A DNA stretch of 64,000 bases from Sulfurimonas indica (GTDB lineage: Bacteria; Campylobacterota; Campylobacteria; Campylobacterales; Sulfurimonadaceae), in contig NZ_SDID01000008.1 in assembly GCF_009192995.1 (NCBI RefSeq), forward strand, positions 48,239-112,238. The letters run 5' to 3'. Below the pieces are notes generated by a model that was not told the origin of the DNA, searched no databases, and saw nothing but the letters and a program-made list of their open reading frames with translations. This document shows, in pieces, positions 44,789-54,220 of this stretch (its first letter is position 1; each line of letters starts with the position of its first letter). A program made the position numbers and the translations under genes.

Positions 44789-45361
44789 ATGTTAAAAATA
44801 TTTCTTTTTTCATTATCAGTTCTGATAATGAGCGGCTGTCAAAATATTACGCCCTATGTAAAAACCGATAAAAAACCTGAAGCTGCAAAACAAGAAAAAA
44901 CTCAAGAAGTAGCATTGAAAAAAGATGCCAAAAAGCCAAAAATGCAAAAGATGTTTCAAACAGTCGATGCAAAAGATGCTATTCTCGTGCAAAAAGGTGA
45001 GAAAAAAGAGCACTGTGCTGTTTGTGGAATGAACTTAACCAAGTTTTATAAAACAAGTCATGCTGCCAAATTAGAGGGTAAAAATATCCAATACTGCTCA
45101 ATCCATTGTCTTACAGCACATATCAATGAGGGGGCAGAGCTTGAAAATCCTATGGTTGTTGATGTGACAACATTAAAATTCATTCCGGTTACTGAAGCTT
45201 TTTATGTAGTGGGAAGTGATGTGCCGGGTACTATGAGCTCTGTGAGTAAGTATGCTTTTAAATCTTTGGATGCTGCAAAAGCATTTCAAAAAAAACATGG
45301 TGGGAAAATTTTAGATTTTTATTCTGCGTGGCAGGAAGCTAAAAAAGACTTTCAAAAATAG
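44789..45361 (+). CDS. NosL-like lipoprotein, probable copper chaperone family
   Basis: An outer-surface or periplasmic lipoprotein of 190 residues. The signal ends in a lipobox-like LIMSGC at about residues 11-16, followed by a Lys-rich linker and a NosL domain with HCAVCGMNL near 77 and YCSIHCL near 101. NosL proteins bind Cu(I), classically for nitrous oxide reductase. No other nos gene is in the window. The ATG at 44789 is chosen because an ATG at 44768 lies inside the hairpin arm and would spoil the signal peptide. Confidence 0.78.
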   Translation: MLKIFLFSLSVLIMSGCQNITPYVKTDKKPEAAKQEKTQEVALKKDAKKPKMQKMFQTVDAKDAILVQKGEKKEHCAVCGMNLTKFYKTSHAAKLEGKNIQYCSIHCLTAHINEGAELENPMVVDVTTLKFIPVTEAFYVVGSDVPGTMSSVSKYAFKSLDAAKAFQKKHGGKILDFYSAWQEAKKDFQK

Positions 45362-45370
45362 TCTTTACAT

Positions 45371-45408
45371 AAAAAAAGCCCTTTGATTCAAAAGAACCAA
45401 AGGGCTTT
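45371..45408 (-). terminator. Intrinsic terminator of dnaK
   Basis: Perfect 11-base arms at 45375-45385 and 45398-45408 (AAAGCCCTTTG and its complement). On the minus strand the stem is followed by a run of seven T, so it terminates the grpE-dnaK transcript. On the plus strand it has only three T and would stop the NosL-like transcript weakly. Confidence 0.85.
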
Positions 45409-45429
45409 GTGATTAAAAAGAGAGAGTGC

Positions 45430-47316
45430 TTACTCTATCTCTGCATCGATAACGTCATCGTCATCTTTTTTAGCATTTTGGTTTGCAGCTCCTGCTTCAC
45501 CGCCTTGCTCTTTTTTATACATCTGCTCAGCCATTTTGTGACTTGCTTCAGTAAGTGCTTTTACTTTCTCTTCAATTTGCTCTTTTGTTGCATTTTCATC
45601 TTTAAGAACCTCTTGAAGATCTTTGATAGCCGCTTCAATTTTCTCTTTTTCACCAGCATCAAGGTTATCACCCATCTCTGTCATAGATTTCTCAGTTTGA
45701 GCGATCAGTGCATCTGCTTGGTTTTTAAGCTCAACTAATGCTTTTCTAGCTTCATCTTCAGCTTTATGAGCTTCTGCGTCAGCTACCATTCTGTTGATCT
45801 CTTCTTCACTAAGTCCAGAGCTTCCGCTGATTGTGATTTTTTGCTCTTTACCAGTTCCTTTATCCATTGCAGATACCGTTAAGATACCATTTGCATCGAT
45901 ATCGAATGTTACCTCAATTTGTGGCACACCACGTGGTGCGGCTGGAATGTCAGTAAGCTCAAAGAGACCTAACGATTTGTTGTCTTTAGCGAACTCACGC
46001 TCACCTTGTACTACATTGATAGAAACCGCTGGTTGGTTATCTTCTGCAGTTGAGAAAATTTGCGATTTTTTCACAGGAATCGTAGTACCTTTTTCAATTA
46101 CTTTTGTTGCAACGCCACCAAGTGTCTCAATACCAAGTGATAATGGTGTAACATCAAGTAAAAGAACATCTTTTACATCTCCACGTAAAACACCACCTTG
46201 GATAGCAGCTCCTGCAGCTACAACTTCATCTGGGTTTACAGATTTGTTAAGGTCTTTACCATCGAAGTAGTCTGAGACTTTTTTCTGTACTAATGGTACA
46301 CGAGTTGAACCACCAACCATGATGATCTCTTTGATGTCAGATTTGCTTAAATCTGCATCTTTCATTGCTACTTGGATGTGATCCATAGTCTCATCTACAA
46401 GCTCTTCGATCATACCTTCGAACTTAGCACGAGTAAGTTTTATAACTAAGTGTTGTGGTCCTGCTTCTGTCATAGTGATAAATGGCAGGTTAATCTCAGT
46501 CTCAGTCGCACTTGAGAGCTCTTTTTTCGCAGCTTCAGCTGCATCTTTTAGACGTTGTAGAGCCATTTTGTCATTTTTAAGATCAATTCCGTGACTTGCT
46601 TTAAACTCACCATTTAAGAAATCAACGATTTTGTTATCGAAGTCATCACCACCTAAGAATGCATTACCATCTGTTGAGAGTACCTCAAATGTACCGTCTG
46701 AAATCTCTAGTGTAGTAACATCGAATGTACCACCACCAAGGTCATATACAAGTACATCTTCATCAGACTTACTGTCTAGTCCGTAAGCAAGTGCTGATGC
46801 AGTTGGCTCATTGATAATTCTTAGTACGTTAAGACCTGCAATCGTACCAGCATCTTTCGTTGCTTTTCTCTGAGAGTCATTGAAGTATGCCGGAACTGTA
46901 ATTACAGCGTCAGTTACTTTTTCTCCAAGATACGCTTCTGCATCCTCTTTTAGTTTTGTAAGGATTTTTGCTGAAATCTCTTGAGGTGTATATACTTTAC
47001 CTGCAACATCAACAGCAGCCATACCGTCTTTGTCAACGATTTTGTATGTTACTTTATCTTGAGCGAGTTTAGCATTCTCCTCGTTCATCATAAGACCCAT
47101 AATTCTCTTAACAGAAGAGATAGTTTTTTCAGGGTTTGTAATCGCTTGACGTTTTGCAGGATCACCTACTAAAACCTCACCTTTATCTGTAAATGCTACG
47201 ACGGAAGGCGTTGTATTTTTACCTTCTGCATTTGGGATGATTTTTGCTTCACCACCTTCATACACTGCTACACAAGAGTTTGTTGTTCCTAAATCTATTC
47301 CTATTACTTTACTCAT
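45430..47316 (-). CDS. dnaK: Chaperone DnaK (Hsp70)
   Basis: An ATP-dependent protein-folding chaperone of 628 residues. The N-terminal [17 protein letters not shown], the phosphate loop [10 protein letters not shown] near 195, VGGSTRVP near 335, the linker [16 protein letters not shown] near 385 and a C-terminal lid ending in the acidic [11 protein letters not shown] are all standard. It is preceded by grpE on the same strand, across an unusual 283-base spacer, and ends at a strong terminator. Confidence 0.98.
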   Translation of the reverse strand: MSKVIGIDLGTTNSCVAVYEGGEAKIIPNAEGKNTTPSVVAFTDKGEVLVGDPAKRQAITNPEKTISSVKRIMGLMMNEENAKLAQDKVTYKIVDKDGMAAVDVAGKVYTPQEISAKILTKLKEDAEAYLGEKVTDAVITVPAYFNDSQRKATKDAGTIAGLNVLRIINEPTASALAYGLDSKSDEDVLVYDLGGGTFDVTTLEISDGTFEVLSTDGNAFLGGDDFDNKIVDFLNGEFKASHGIDLKNDKMALQRLKDAAEAAKKELSSATETEINLPFITMTEAGPQHLVIKLTRAKFEGMIEELVDETMDHIQVAMKDADLSKSDIKEIIMVGGSTRVPLVQKKVSDYFDGKDLNKSVNPDEVVAAGAAIQGGVLRGDVKDVLLLDVTPLSLGIETLGGVATKVIEKGTTIPVKKSQIFSTAEDNQPAVSINVVQGEREFAKDNKSLGLFELTDIPAAPRGVPQIEVTFDIDANGILTVSAMDKGTGKEQKITISGSSGLSEEEINRMVADAEAHKAEDEARKALVELKNQADALIAQTEKSMTEMGDNLDAGEKEKIEAAIKDLQEVLKDENATKEQIEEKVKALTEASHKMAEQMYKKEQGGEAGAANQNAKKDDDDVIDAEIE

Positions 47317-47350
47317 CTTCTTATCCTTTAATTTTATTTTATAAAATTTA

Positions 47351-47609
47351 AGGGAACCTTTTCATTCCCTTTGGTCACAGAATCGGGAGTAATCCCGCTT
47401 CTTACGCTAATACCCCAAGGGCACTTCCTTTAGGGCGCGCTTGGTTTCACCCCGAGGGCACTTACGCCTTCGGCAGGAAGCCCACGACGCTTGGCGTCTT
47501 TGCCTCCAATGGAGGCGGAAAACTTATTTATTTTTATTACGATGTAATTGTATTAAGTTTTCAAAATATCTTTTGCAACTTAGGTTGCATTGCTGCGAAT
47601 TAGTTCGCA
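47351..47609 (-). repeat. Cluster of about eight hairpins in the grpE-dnaK spacer
   Basis: The 283-base gap is GC-richer than its surroundings and packed with inverted repeats: 47351-47370, 47384-47397, 47415-47444, 47452-47473 (one G-U pair), 47486-47498, 47502-47516, 47574-47589 and 47594-47609 (the last across the grpE stop). A 15-mer, ACCCC(A/G)AGGGCACTT, occurs at 47412-47426 and 47449-47463. No open frame is evident. Transcribed in the minus direction, it would form a structured segment between the two cistrons, which could tune mRNA processing or the GrpE:DnaK ratio. Confidence 0.75.
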
Positions 47610-48145
47610 ACAACTACCATTGCCTCACGCAACGGTCTCTCTTTATATTTGTATCCAGTTTGGAAAGTCTCAACGATCTGTCCGCTTTCAACTTCAGGAT
47701 GGTCAACGCTTTGAACAGCATTGTGAATGTTTGGATCGAATGGTTCGTCATGACTTACCATTTTTACACCATGTTTTTCAAGTGCCGTCATAAACTGCTT
47801 GAGTGTAAGTTCGATTCCCTCTTTGAGTTTTTCGATTAACTCCTCAGGCGCTGCATCTGTTTCTGCAGATTTGAGTGCCATTTGAAGTGAATCTACAACT
47901 GGAATCATATCTTTTGCAAATTTTTCGTTTGCATATTCAACTGCTGTATACTTTTCACGCTCTAATCTCTTTTTGATATTGTCAAAATCTGCGTGAACAC
48001 GTGCATATTTATCTTTTAATTCTTTTAGTTCATTTTGTAAAAGATCAAACTCATTCTCTACTGCTTCCGCTTCTGCCTCAGCTTCGGAGATGTTTTCATC
48101 ATTTTCAATTATGTTTTCATTCTCTTTATTATTTTCATTCGCCAT
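47600..48145 (-). CDS. grpE: Nucleotide exchange factor GrpE
   Basis: It releases ADP from DnaK. The 181 residues show an acidic, Asn/Glu-rich N-terminus, a long coiled coil (about 30-75; RVHADFDNIKKRLEREK) and the C-terminal beta domain with VKMVSHDEPFDPNIHNAV and YKYKERPLREAMVVV. It has AAAGGAG upstream of its ATG. The repressor gene hrcA, which precedes grpE in Helicobacter and Campylobacter, is absent: the divergent neighbour is an AsmA-like gene. Confidence 0.96.
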   Translation of the reverse strand: MANENNKENENIIENDENISEAEAEAEAVENEFDLLQNELKELKDKYARVHADFDNIKKRLEREKYTAVEYANEKFAKDMIPVVDSLQMALKSAETDAAPEELIEKLKEGIELTLKQFMTALEKHGVKMVSHDEPFDPNIHNAVQSVDHPEVESGQIVETFQTGYKYKERPLREAMVVVAN

Positions 48146-48181
48146 AATAATTGTTAACTCCTTTTTTAAAAAGATACTGTA

Positions 48182-48210
48182 ATTATATATATTGAGCGTA
48201 ATAATGTCAA
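48182..48210 (-). promoter_or_regulatory. Consensus sigma-70 promoter of grpE-dnaK
   Basis: On the minus strand a perfect TTGACA (48210-48205) and a perfect TATAAT (48187-48182) are separated by exactly 17 bases. The transcript would start near 48175, about 30 bases before the grpE ATG. A full -35 box is unusual in this phylum. Confidence 0.75.
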
Positions 48211-48239
48211 GTATAAGTTTAATTTTATTATTTAATAAA

Positions 48240-48260
48240 GTTGAGTCAAGTTATATCAAG
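48240..48260. promoter_or_regulatory. Possible HspR (HAIR-like) operator upstream of grpE
   Basis: GTTGAGT-N7-TATCAAG on the plus strand matches the HAIR consensus CTTGAGT-N7-ACTCAAG at 11 of 14 fixed positions. It stands 29 bases upstream of the -35 box of the grpE promoter. HspR controls heat-shock operons in Helicobacter and Campylobacter. Three mismatches leave this uncertain. Confidence 0.35.
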
Positions 48261-48292
48261 TATGATTTTTTGTTTAAAAAAACTCTGTTATA

Positions 48293-48298
48293 TATAAT
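48293..48298 (+). promoter_or_regulatory. -10 box of the AsmA-like gene
   Basis: TATAAT in TATATAATTAGG, about 40 bases before the ATG at 48337, with TGGAG as ribosome site near 48324. Confidence 0.5.
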
Positions 48299-48336
48299 TA
48301 GGTATCATTAGAGAATAAAATTATGGAGCAGTTATT

Positions 48337-50358
48337 ATGAAAATTATTGGATGGCTATTTGGCATTGTAGTATTACTTGTTGGTGTTGTTTATACACTGC
48401 TTTTTACCTCTTTGGGAAATGGCATAATCAAGCCAATGATTGAGACAGAGATACAAAAACAGATACACCTACCAAGTAAGTTAAAGCGCTTCTCAATGGG
48501 GATGAGCGAGCTTGATATCTTGCTTGAGATTAATCCTAACAATACGATAATACTAAAAGGTACCTACTCACTTTTTTCACAATCATTTGATATCAATTAT
48601 GATGTTGCACTGCGTGAGCTTTCTAGCTTGGAAGCTTTGATGAAGAAAAAATTAAATGACTCTTTTTTTACTGATGGCACAGTGAAAGGAGATATGAAAT
48701 TTTTCACTGTTAATGGAAAAAGTGATGTTGCAAAAAGTAACACTAACTATAATATAGAGTTACGAGATTTTAATCCTACTTCTATCATTGCCAATATCAA
48801 GAATTTGGACTTATCATCTTTACTTCATATGCTTGGAGAGAAAAAGTATGCTGACGGGGCAGTTGATCTAAAGGTGAACTTTAAAAATATCACACCACAC
48901 AAGCTCGATGGTGATATCTTACTACTTACAAAAGAGGGCATCTTAAACTCAAGTGTTATGAAAAAAGATTTTGGCATTACTATTCCAAAAACGCGTTTTG
49001 CAATGAATCTAGATGCAAAACTCAAAGGTGATGATGTAGATTACCGATACCTGCTAAAATCAAATCTTGCAAAGATATCATCAAGTGGAAAAGTAAAACC
49101 AGAGCCTCTGAGTGTTGCTATAAAATATGGTGTAGATGTAGAGGAGCTTGCAGTACTTAAACCCATTACCGGTGCAGATATTCGAGGAAATTTACGTCTA
49201 AGTGGAAAAGTGAATGGTTCAAAAGAGAAAATGCTCATTGATGGGCGCAGTGATATAGCAGATTCAAAAACAACATTTGCAGCAGTGCTGAAAGATTTTC
49301 AGCCAAAGAGTGTAAGGGCAAATATAAAAGACCTTAAACTGCAAAAACTGCTCTATATGATAAAACAGCCACACTATGCAGATGCACTGTTTGATTTAGA
49401 TGTAGCCATTAGTAATGCAGATGTGAAAAACCTACAAGGGACAGTCAAGAGCCGTATAAAAAATGGTCTGCTTGACAGTAGATATTTCACAAAGGCATAT
49501 AAGTTTAAATCACCAATGCCAAAGACTACTTTTCATGCAACAACGACAACAACACTTAATAAGGACAACATAGATACAAAAGTAGATATCTTCTCAACGC
49601 TTGCAGACCTGTATGTAAAAAAAGCACACTTTGATATGAAAGATGCTGCACTCAAAAGTGATTATAAAGTAAAGGTACATAATCTTGAGAAGCTCTACTT
49701 TGTAACTGAGCGACATCTCAAAGGCAATTTTATCGCTAACGGAGAGTTGAAAAAAGCAAAAGATCTGGATTTTACGATGCATAGTAACATCGCAGGCGGA
49801 AAAGTGGATGCAAAACTACATAATGATGATTTTCATGCAGATATCAACAAACTCTGTACTCTTGATATCTTAGATATGCTGATCTATCCAAAGATTTTCA
49901 AATCAAATATCGATGCAAAACTTGACTATAATCTCTCAGCACAAAAAGGTACATTTAAAGGACTTCTCTCAAACGGTACATTCACAAGAAATCAAGCTCT
50001 TGACCTTACGAAACAGTATGCGCACATTGACCTCTACAAACAGATCTTTAAAGGTGATGTGAGTGCAAATATCAATAAAGAGAATATCTTGGCATCACTT
50101 GATCTCAAATCAAATACATCTTCGATTACGACAAAAGATACCTATCTCAACTCAAAAACAAAACGTATCAAGTCAGTTATCGACATTAACGCTAACGGCA
50201 ATCCTCTTGTTGTAAAACTAAGCGGCAGCGTAGAGCGACCAAAAGTGCAAGTTGATGCGAGTAAAATACTCAAAAAAGAGGCGACTAAAGCTGTTACAAA
50301 AGAGCTGGAGAAACATCTAGGTAAAGATGTAAGAAATCTTTTAAAAGGGCTTTTCTAA
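48337..50358 (+). CDS. AsmA/YhdP-like envelope protein with an internal duplication
   Basis: A 673-residue protein with one N-terminal membrane helix (about 3-25) and a long periplasmic beta-rich body ending in an amphipathic helix. The architecture and terminal VKLSGSVERPKVQVD segment resemble AsmA-like proteins that carry phospholipid between membranes. Two homologous units are visible: LRDFNPTSIIANIKNLDL at 142 onward and LKDFQPKSVRANIKDLKL at 318 onward, a period of about 176 residues that includes the KYADGAVDL/HYADALFDL and IPKTRFAMN/MPKTTFHAT segments. It is divergent from grpE. Confidence 0.75.
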   Translation: MKIIGWLFGIVVLLVGVVYTLLFTSLGNGIIKPMIETEIQKQIHLPSKLKRFSMGMSELDILLEINPNNTIILKGTYSLFSQSFDINYDVALRELSSLEALMKKKLNDSFFTDGTVKGDMKFFTVNGKSDVAKSNTNYNIELRDFNPTSIIANIKNLDLSSLLHMLGEKKYADGAVDLKVNFKNITPHKLDGDILLLTKEGILNSSVMKKDFGITIPKTRFAMNLDAKLKGDDVDYRYLLKSNLAKISSSGKVKPEPLSVAIKYGVDVEELAVLKPITGADIRGNLRLSGKVNGSKEKMLIDGRSDIADSKTTFAAVLKDFQPKSVRANIKDLKLQKLLYMIKQPHYADALFDLDVAISNADVKNLQGTVKSRIKNGLLDSRYFTKAYKFKSPMPKTTFHATTTTTLNKDNIDTKVDIFSTLADLYVKKAHFDMKDAALKSDYKVKVHNLEKLYFVTERHLKGNFIANGELKKAKDLDFTMHSNIAGGKVDAKLHNDDFHADINKLCTLDILDMLIYPKIFKSNIDAKLDYNLSAQKGTFKGLLSNGTFTRNQALDLTKQYAHIDLYKQIFKGDVSANINKENILASLDLKSNTSSITTKDTYLNSKTKRIKSVIDINANGNPLVVKLSGSVERPKVQVDASKILKKEATKAVTKELEKHLGKDVRNLLKGLF

Positions 50359-50361
50359 GCG

Positions 50362-50940
50362 CTATTTTTTACTGACATCCGTTAAGGTCAGACAAAAAAG
50401 AACTTCTTTTCCCTCCTGCGTGAGCTTATCTGTAGCTTCACGCAGGGTAGCTCCTGTTGTAATGATGTCATCAACTAAAATCACTTCTCTTTCTTTAAAG
50501 TTTTTGAGTTGAAAATCTCTAGGATTTGCCTCTCGAAATACTTTTGATTTTCCAGAGTAGGAGATGGAGTTTTGTGCTCGTAGTCTGTTAAAGAGTGGTT
50601 TGATATTTTGACTTGTCAGGGCTTTATTGAGAATCGCAGTATGTGAATAGCCACTTTTGATATTATCATCGATGGCGATGGAGGTAACTCTACTTTTCCA
50701 CTCAAATTCTCGTGCGAATTTTGTAAAACTAAGTCTGGCTAAAAGTTTGTAGATATGAAATCCAATATCAGTATGTTTTGTAAAAAGAAGAGATTTGATA
50801 TCTTCATATCTGTAAAATGAGAGTACTTCGATATCATTGTTAAGTTTTCTTTTGTAGAGTGATGGCTGTAAAAACTGCTCTTGACAGTTTTTACAGATAT
50901 GCTGCGTGAGAGAGTAGTTCTCACACAACAGACATTTCAT
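50362..50940 (-). CDS. ComF-family phosphoribosyltransferase-like protein
   Basis: A 192-residue protein with an N-terminal zinc-ribbon-like Cys set (CLLCENYS, CKNCQ) and a C-terminal PRTase fold with VILVDDIITTGATLREA near 152. ComF proteins act in DNA uptake in competent bacteria, on the cytoplasmic side. The gene starts eight bases after lepA ends and its end nearly abuts the AsmA-like gene. No other competence gene is seen here. Confidence 0.85.
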   Translation of the reverse strand: MKCLLCENYSLTQHICKNCQEQFLQPSLYKRKLNNDIEVLSFYRYEDIKSLLFTKHTDIGFHIYKLLARLSFTKFAREFEWKSRVTSIAIDDNIKSGYSHTAILNKALTSQNIKPLFNRLRAQNSISYSGKSKVFREANPRDFQLKNFKEREVILVDDIITTGATLREATDKLTQEGKEVLFCLTLTDVSKK

Positions 50941-50948
50941 AACAGTTT

Positions 50949-52739
50949 TTAGTCCATCTTGAGTACGGACATAAAAGCCTCTTGTGGAAGTTGAACCTTT
51001 CCGATAGCTTTCATACGTTTTTTACCTGCTTTTTGTTTCTCTAGGAGTTTACGTTTACGGGTAATATCTCCACCGTAACATTTTGCAGTTACATTTTTCC
51101 CCATCGATTTTACAGTCTCACGGGCAATGACCTGATTACCAAGAGATGCCTGAACAGCTACTTCAAAGAGCTGACGAGGAATAATCTCTTTCATATTTTT
51201 AACAAGTGCACGACCACGGCTTACTGCTGAAGTTCGTGGTACGATAATGCTGAGTGCATCAACGACTTCACCTGCAACTCTTACATCAAGTTTTACAAGG
51301 TCACCCTCTTTAAACTCACTTGGCTCATAGTCAAAAGAAGCGTAGCCTTTAGAGATAGATTTGAGTTTATCATAAAAGTCTACTACTATCTCATTCATAG
51401 GAAGTTCATACTCAAGCATAACACGCTCTTCATTTAAGTAGGTCATCTTGCTTTGAATACCACGTTTTGAGACAAGCAGGTTCATAATATTTCCAAGGTA
51501 TTCACTAGGAGTGATGACCGTTGCTTTTACATAAGGCTCTTCGATTCTATCTATCTTTTGCACTTCCGGAAGTTCACTAGGGTTTTGTACTTCAACCTTT
51601 GTGCCATCTGTAAGATATACATGATAAACAACTGATGGTGCAGTAGCGATGAGGTCAAGTCCAAACTCACGCTCAAGTCGCTCTTTAACAACTTCCATAT
51701 GCAGCATTCCAAGAAAACCGACACGAAAACCAAAGCCAAGAGCTACAGAGGTCTCCGGCTCATATGAAAGTGCAGAGTCATTAAGCTTGAGTTTATCAAG
51801 TGCATCACGCAGGTCTTCAAACTTGTCTGTATCTATCGGGTAGAGTCCTGCAAAAACAAATGGTTTTGCAGGTTCATACTCACCGACAGGCTCGGTGCAA
51901 GGATTTTTCGCATCGGTAATCGTATCACCGACACTGACAACACTCACCTCTTTAAGACCTAAAACAACGATGCCTATCTCTCCACTTTTTATCGCAGGAG
52001 TTTTTATCTTCTTGATAGGGTGCGGGTACATCAAGTCAAGGACCTGATGCTCTTCACCATTGCTCATTAGTTTAATCACTTGATTTTTCTTGATCTCACC
52101 GTCAAATACACGAACAAGTGCCAGTGCTCCAAGATACTGATCAAACCATGAATCATAAATGATGGCCTTTGTCGGTCCCTCAGGATCACCCTGTGGCTCA
52201 GGAACTCTCTCTACGATAGCATCAATGAGCTCACGAATCCCAACACCGGTTTTTGCACTCACGAGTACCGCATCTGTAGCATCGATGCCGATGGAAGTTT
52301 CAATCTCTTCTGCCACACGTTCCGGCTCGGCTGCCGGGAGGTCTATTTTGTTGATTACCGGGATGAGTTCAAGATCATTATCAAGTGCCAAGTAGACATT
52401 TGCAATCGTTTGAGCTTCAACACCTTGAGCTGCATCTACAATGAGCAGAGCTCCATCAGATGAAGCCAAAGATTTACTTACCTCATAAGAGAAATCAACA
52501 TGGCCCGGAGTGTCAATGAGATTAAGGATGTAGTGCTCGCCATCTTTTACATAATCAAGTCGAACCGATTGTGCTTTGATGGTGATGCCACGCTCTTGTT
52601 CGATATCCATCGTATCCATCATTTGAGAGCTTAGCTCTCTCTCGCTCACAGCACCACACTCTTGGATGATACGGTCAGCTAGTGTAGATTTTCCATGATC
52701 AATATGGGCAATGATAGAAAAGTTTCGTATATTTTTCAA
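50949..52739 (-). CDS. lepA: Elongation factor 4 (LepA GTPase)
   Basis: A ribosomal back-translocating GTPase of 596 residues. The features include [13 protein letters not shown] near 10, the [13 protein letters not shown] switch [13 protein letters not shown] near 78, NKIDLPAA near 130, EF-G-like domains and the C-terminal LepA domain with [22 protein letters not shown]. It lies 13 bases after prs. In Helicobacter lepA follows dxs, so here it has been relocated. Confidence 0.97.
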   Translation of the reverse strand: MKNIRNFSIIAHIDHGKSTLADRIIQECGAVSERELSSQMMDTMDIEQERGITIKAQSVRLDYVKDGEHYILNLIDTPGHVDFSYEVSKSLASSDGALLIVDAAQGVEAQTIANVYLALDNDLELIPVINKIDLPAAEPERVAEEIETSIGIDATDAVLVSAKTGVGIRELIDAIVERVPEPQGDPEGPTKAIIYDSWFDQYLGALALVRVFDGEIKKNQVIKLMSNGEEHQVLDLMYPHPIKKIKTPAIKSGEIGIVVLGLKEVSVVSVGDTITDAKNPCTEPVGEYEPAKPFVFAGLYPIDTDKFEDLRDALDKLKLNDSALSYEPETSVALGFGFRVGFLGMLHMEVVKERLEREFGLDLIATAPSVVYHVYLTDGTKVEVQNPSELPEVQKIDRIEEPYVKATVITPSEYLGNIMNLLVSKRGIQSKMTYLNEERVMLEYELPMNEIVVDFYDKLKSISKGYASFDYEPSEFKEGDLVKLDVRVAGEVVDALSIIVPRTSAVSRGRALVKNMKEIIPRQLFEVAVQASLGNQVIARETVKSMGKNVTAKCYGGDITRKRKLLEKQKAGKKRMKAIGKVQLPQEAFMSVLKMD

Positions 52740-52752
52740 CTCTGTCCTCTAC

Positions 52753-53679
52753 TTATGCAAAAAGTGAATTAACACTCTCATTATGATAAACTCTGCGGAT
52801 TACCTCTGCAAAGAGTGGTGCTACAGTAAGCACTTTGATTTTTTTATGAGCTTTTGATTCAAGTGTGTTTGTGATGATAAGTTCATCAAGTTCACCATGT
52901 TCAAGATTATCATAGGCTTTTCCACTGAGTACTCCATGTGTTGCACATGCCATAACAGATGTTGCACCTTTGTTCTTTAAAGCAGTCGCGGCTTTTACCA
53001 TAGTACCTGCAGTATCTACCATATCATCAATCATAATGACATCTTTACCTTCGACATCACCGATGATATTCATTACTTCACTCTCATTCGCTTTTTCACG
53101 GCGTTTATCAACGATAACCATCTCAAGTCCCATTCTTTTTGCAAAGTAACGAGCACGAGCAACACCGCCAATGTCTGGAGATGCAATAATAGGATTTTTA
53201 AGATTTTTGCTTTTGATGTATTGCTCAAAAGTGATAGAACCGTAAAGATTGTCAACCGGAATATCAAAGAAACCTTGAATCTGTCCAGCATGCAGGTCAA
53301 TCGTTACAACTCTATCAATACCTGCAGTTTGGAACATATCTGCTACGAGTTTTGCAGTGATTGGAACACGAGGAGCTGCTTTTCTGTCCTGACGTGCATA
53401 ACCATAGTAAGGAACAACAGCAGTAATACTTTGAGCAGATGAACGCTTGAGTGCATCTGTCATGATTAAAAGCTCCATTAGGTTGTCATTTGACGGTGCA
53501 CCTGTTGATTGGATGATAAAAACATCACGACCACGAACACTCTCAGAAATCTGAACAGAGATCTCTCCATCACTAAACTTCTTAACATCAGCTTTTGCTA
53601 AAGGAACATCTAAAATTGAGCAAACTTCATTTGCAAAATCAACACTAGCAGAGCCAGCAAAAATCTTATAACCACGCAT
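52753..53679 (-). CDS. prs: Ribose-phosphate pyrophosphokinase
   Basis: It makes PRPP for purine, pyrimidine, histidine and NAD synthesis. The 308 residues contain FSDGEISVQI near 37, YYGYARQDRK near 96, VVTIDLHAGQIQGFFDIP near 128 and the PRPP loop VIMIDDMVDTAGTM near 215. The ATG has AAGGA upstream. It is transcribed from its own -10 box with lepA and comF downstream. Confidence 0.97.
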   Translation of the reverse strand: MRGYKIFAGSASVDFANEVCSILDVPLAKADVKKFSDGEISVQISESVRGRDVFIIQSTGAPSNDNLMELLIMTDALKRSSAQSITAVVPYYGYARQDRKAAPRVPITAKLVADMFQTAGIDRVVTIDLHAGQIQGFFDIPVDNLYGSITFEQYIKSKNLKNPIIASPDIGGVARARYFAKRMGLEMVIVDKRREKANESEVMNIIGDVEGKDVIMIDDMVDTAGTMVKAATALKNKGATSVMACATHGVLSGKAYDNLEHGELDELIITNTLESKAHKKIKVLTVAPLFAEVIRRVYHNESVNSLFA

Positions 53680-53712
53680 TGGTATTTCCTTCTAGGAGTA
53701 AATTAATGCGCG

Positions 53713-53718
53713 ATTATA
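53713..53718 (-). promoter_or_regulatory. -10 box of prs-lepA-comF
   Basis: TATAAT on the minus strand with a leader of roughly 27 bases and AAGGA before the prs ATG. The neighbouring Fur-family gene, by contrast, appears leaderless. Confidence 0.55.
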
Positions 53719-53757
53719 CACTAAATGTGCTGAGGATAGTTTGAAGAGTCAAGTGCC

Positions 53758-54159
53758 TTACTGGCAGTTTTTACAAAGACCGGAGAAAACGAGGTCTGCT
53801 TTTTTTATTTGAAAGTTTGTTGAGTGTGCAGCAAGCTCACTAATACTGCTAAGGTCGAGCGTAATATCTTCTACCATACCACATTTGTCACATACAAGGT
53901 GTGAATGTGCCTCTTTTGTCAGCTCATATACGGATTTTTGATTTGGGATTTTTACCTCTTGGATAAAGGCATTTTCTATCATGATATTTATATTTTTATA
54001 AATTGTAGCAAGTGAAATCGAATTAAATTTCTTGAGCATTATCTCATAGAGGTCTTCTATGTTTACATGCCCATACTTGTACAATGTATTTGCAATCTCC
54101 AATCTTTGAGGAGTCGCTTTTAAATGGTGTGCTCTTAAACTGTCTGTAAAATTATTCAT
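53758..54159 (-). CDS. Fur-family metalloregulator, PerR-like
   Basis: A 133-residue DNA-binding repressor. The N-terminal winged helix (LKATPQRLEIANTL, then SLATIYKNINIM near 50) is followed by the metal-binding dimerisation domain with HSHLVCDKCGMVED near 85 and the terminal LCKNC. Both CxxC pairs of the structural zinc site are present. A PerR gene lies close to the dxs block in Campylobacter, and the length and motifs fit PerR better than Fur, but the peroxide-sensing residues cannot be settled by eye. Confidence 0.85.
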   Translation of the reverse strand: MNNFTDSLRAHHLKATPQRLEIANTLYKYGHVNIEDLYEIMLKKFNSISLATIYKNINIMIENAFIQEVKIPNQKSVYELTKEAHSHLVCDKCGMVEDITLDLSSISELAAHSTNFQIKKADLVFSGLCKNCQ

Positions 54160-54171
54160 GGCGCCATTATA
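54158..54171 (-). promoter_or_regulatory. -10 box fused to the start of the Fur-family gene, likely leaderless
   Basis: TATAAT (54171-54166) is followed by GGCGCC and the ATG, with six bases between. The start codon is inside a perfect 10-base palindrome, ATGGCGCCAT (54158-54167). No ribosome site fits, so the mRNA probably begins at the ATG. Confidence 0.5.
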
Positions 54172-54220
54172 CAGAAAAAAAGTTTAAAGTATAATAGTTA
54201 TTGATATTGGTTAAGTATTT

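Noticed and set aside
45794..46270. A 158-residue open frame on the plus strand opposite dnaK
   Set aside because: It mirrors a highly conserved dnaK region, and such antisense frames over dnaK are a known artefact. No promoter or ribosome site is seen.
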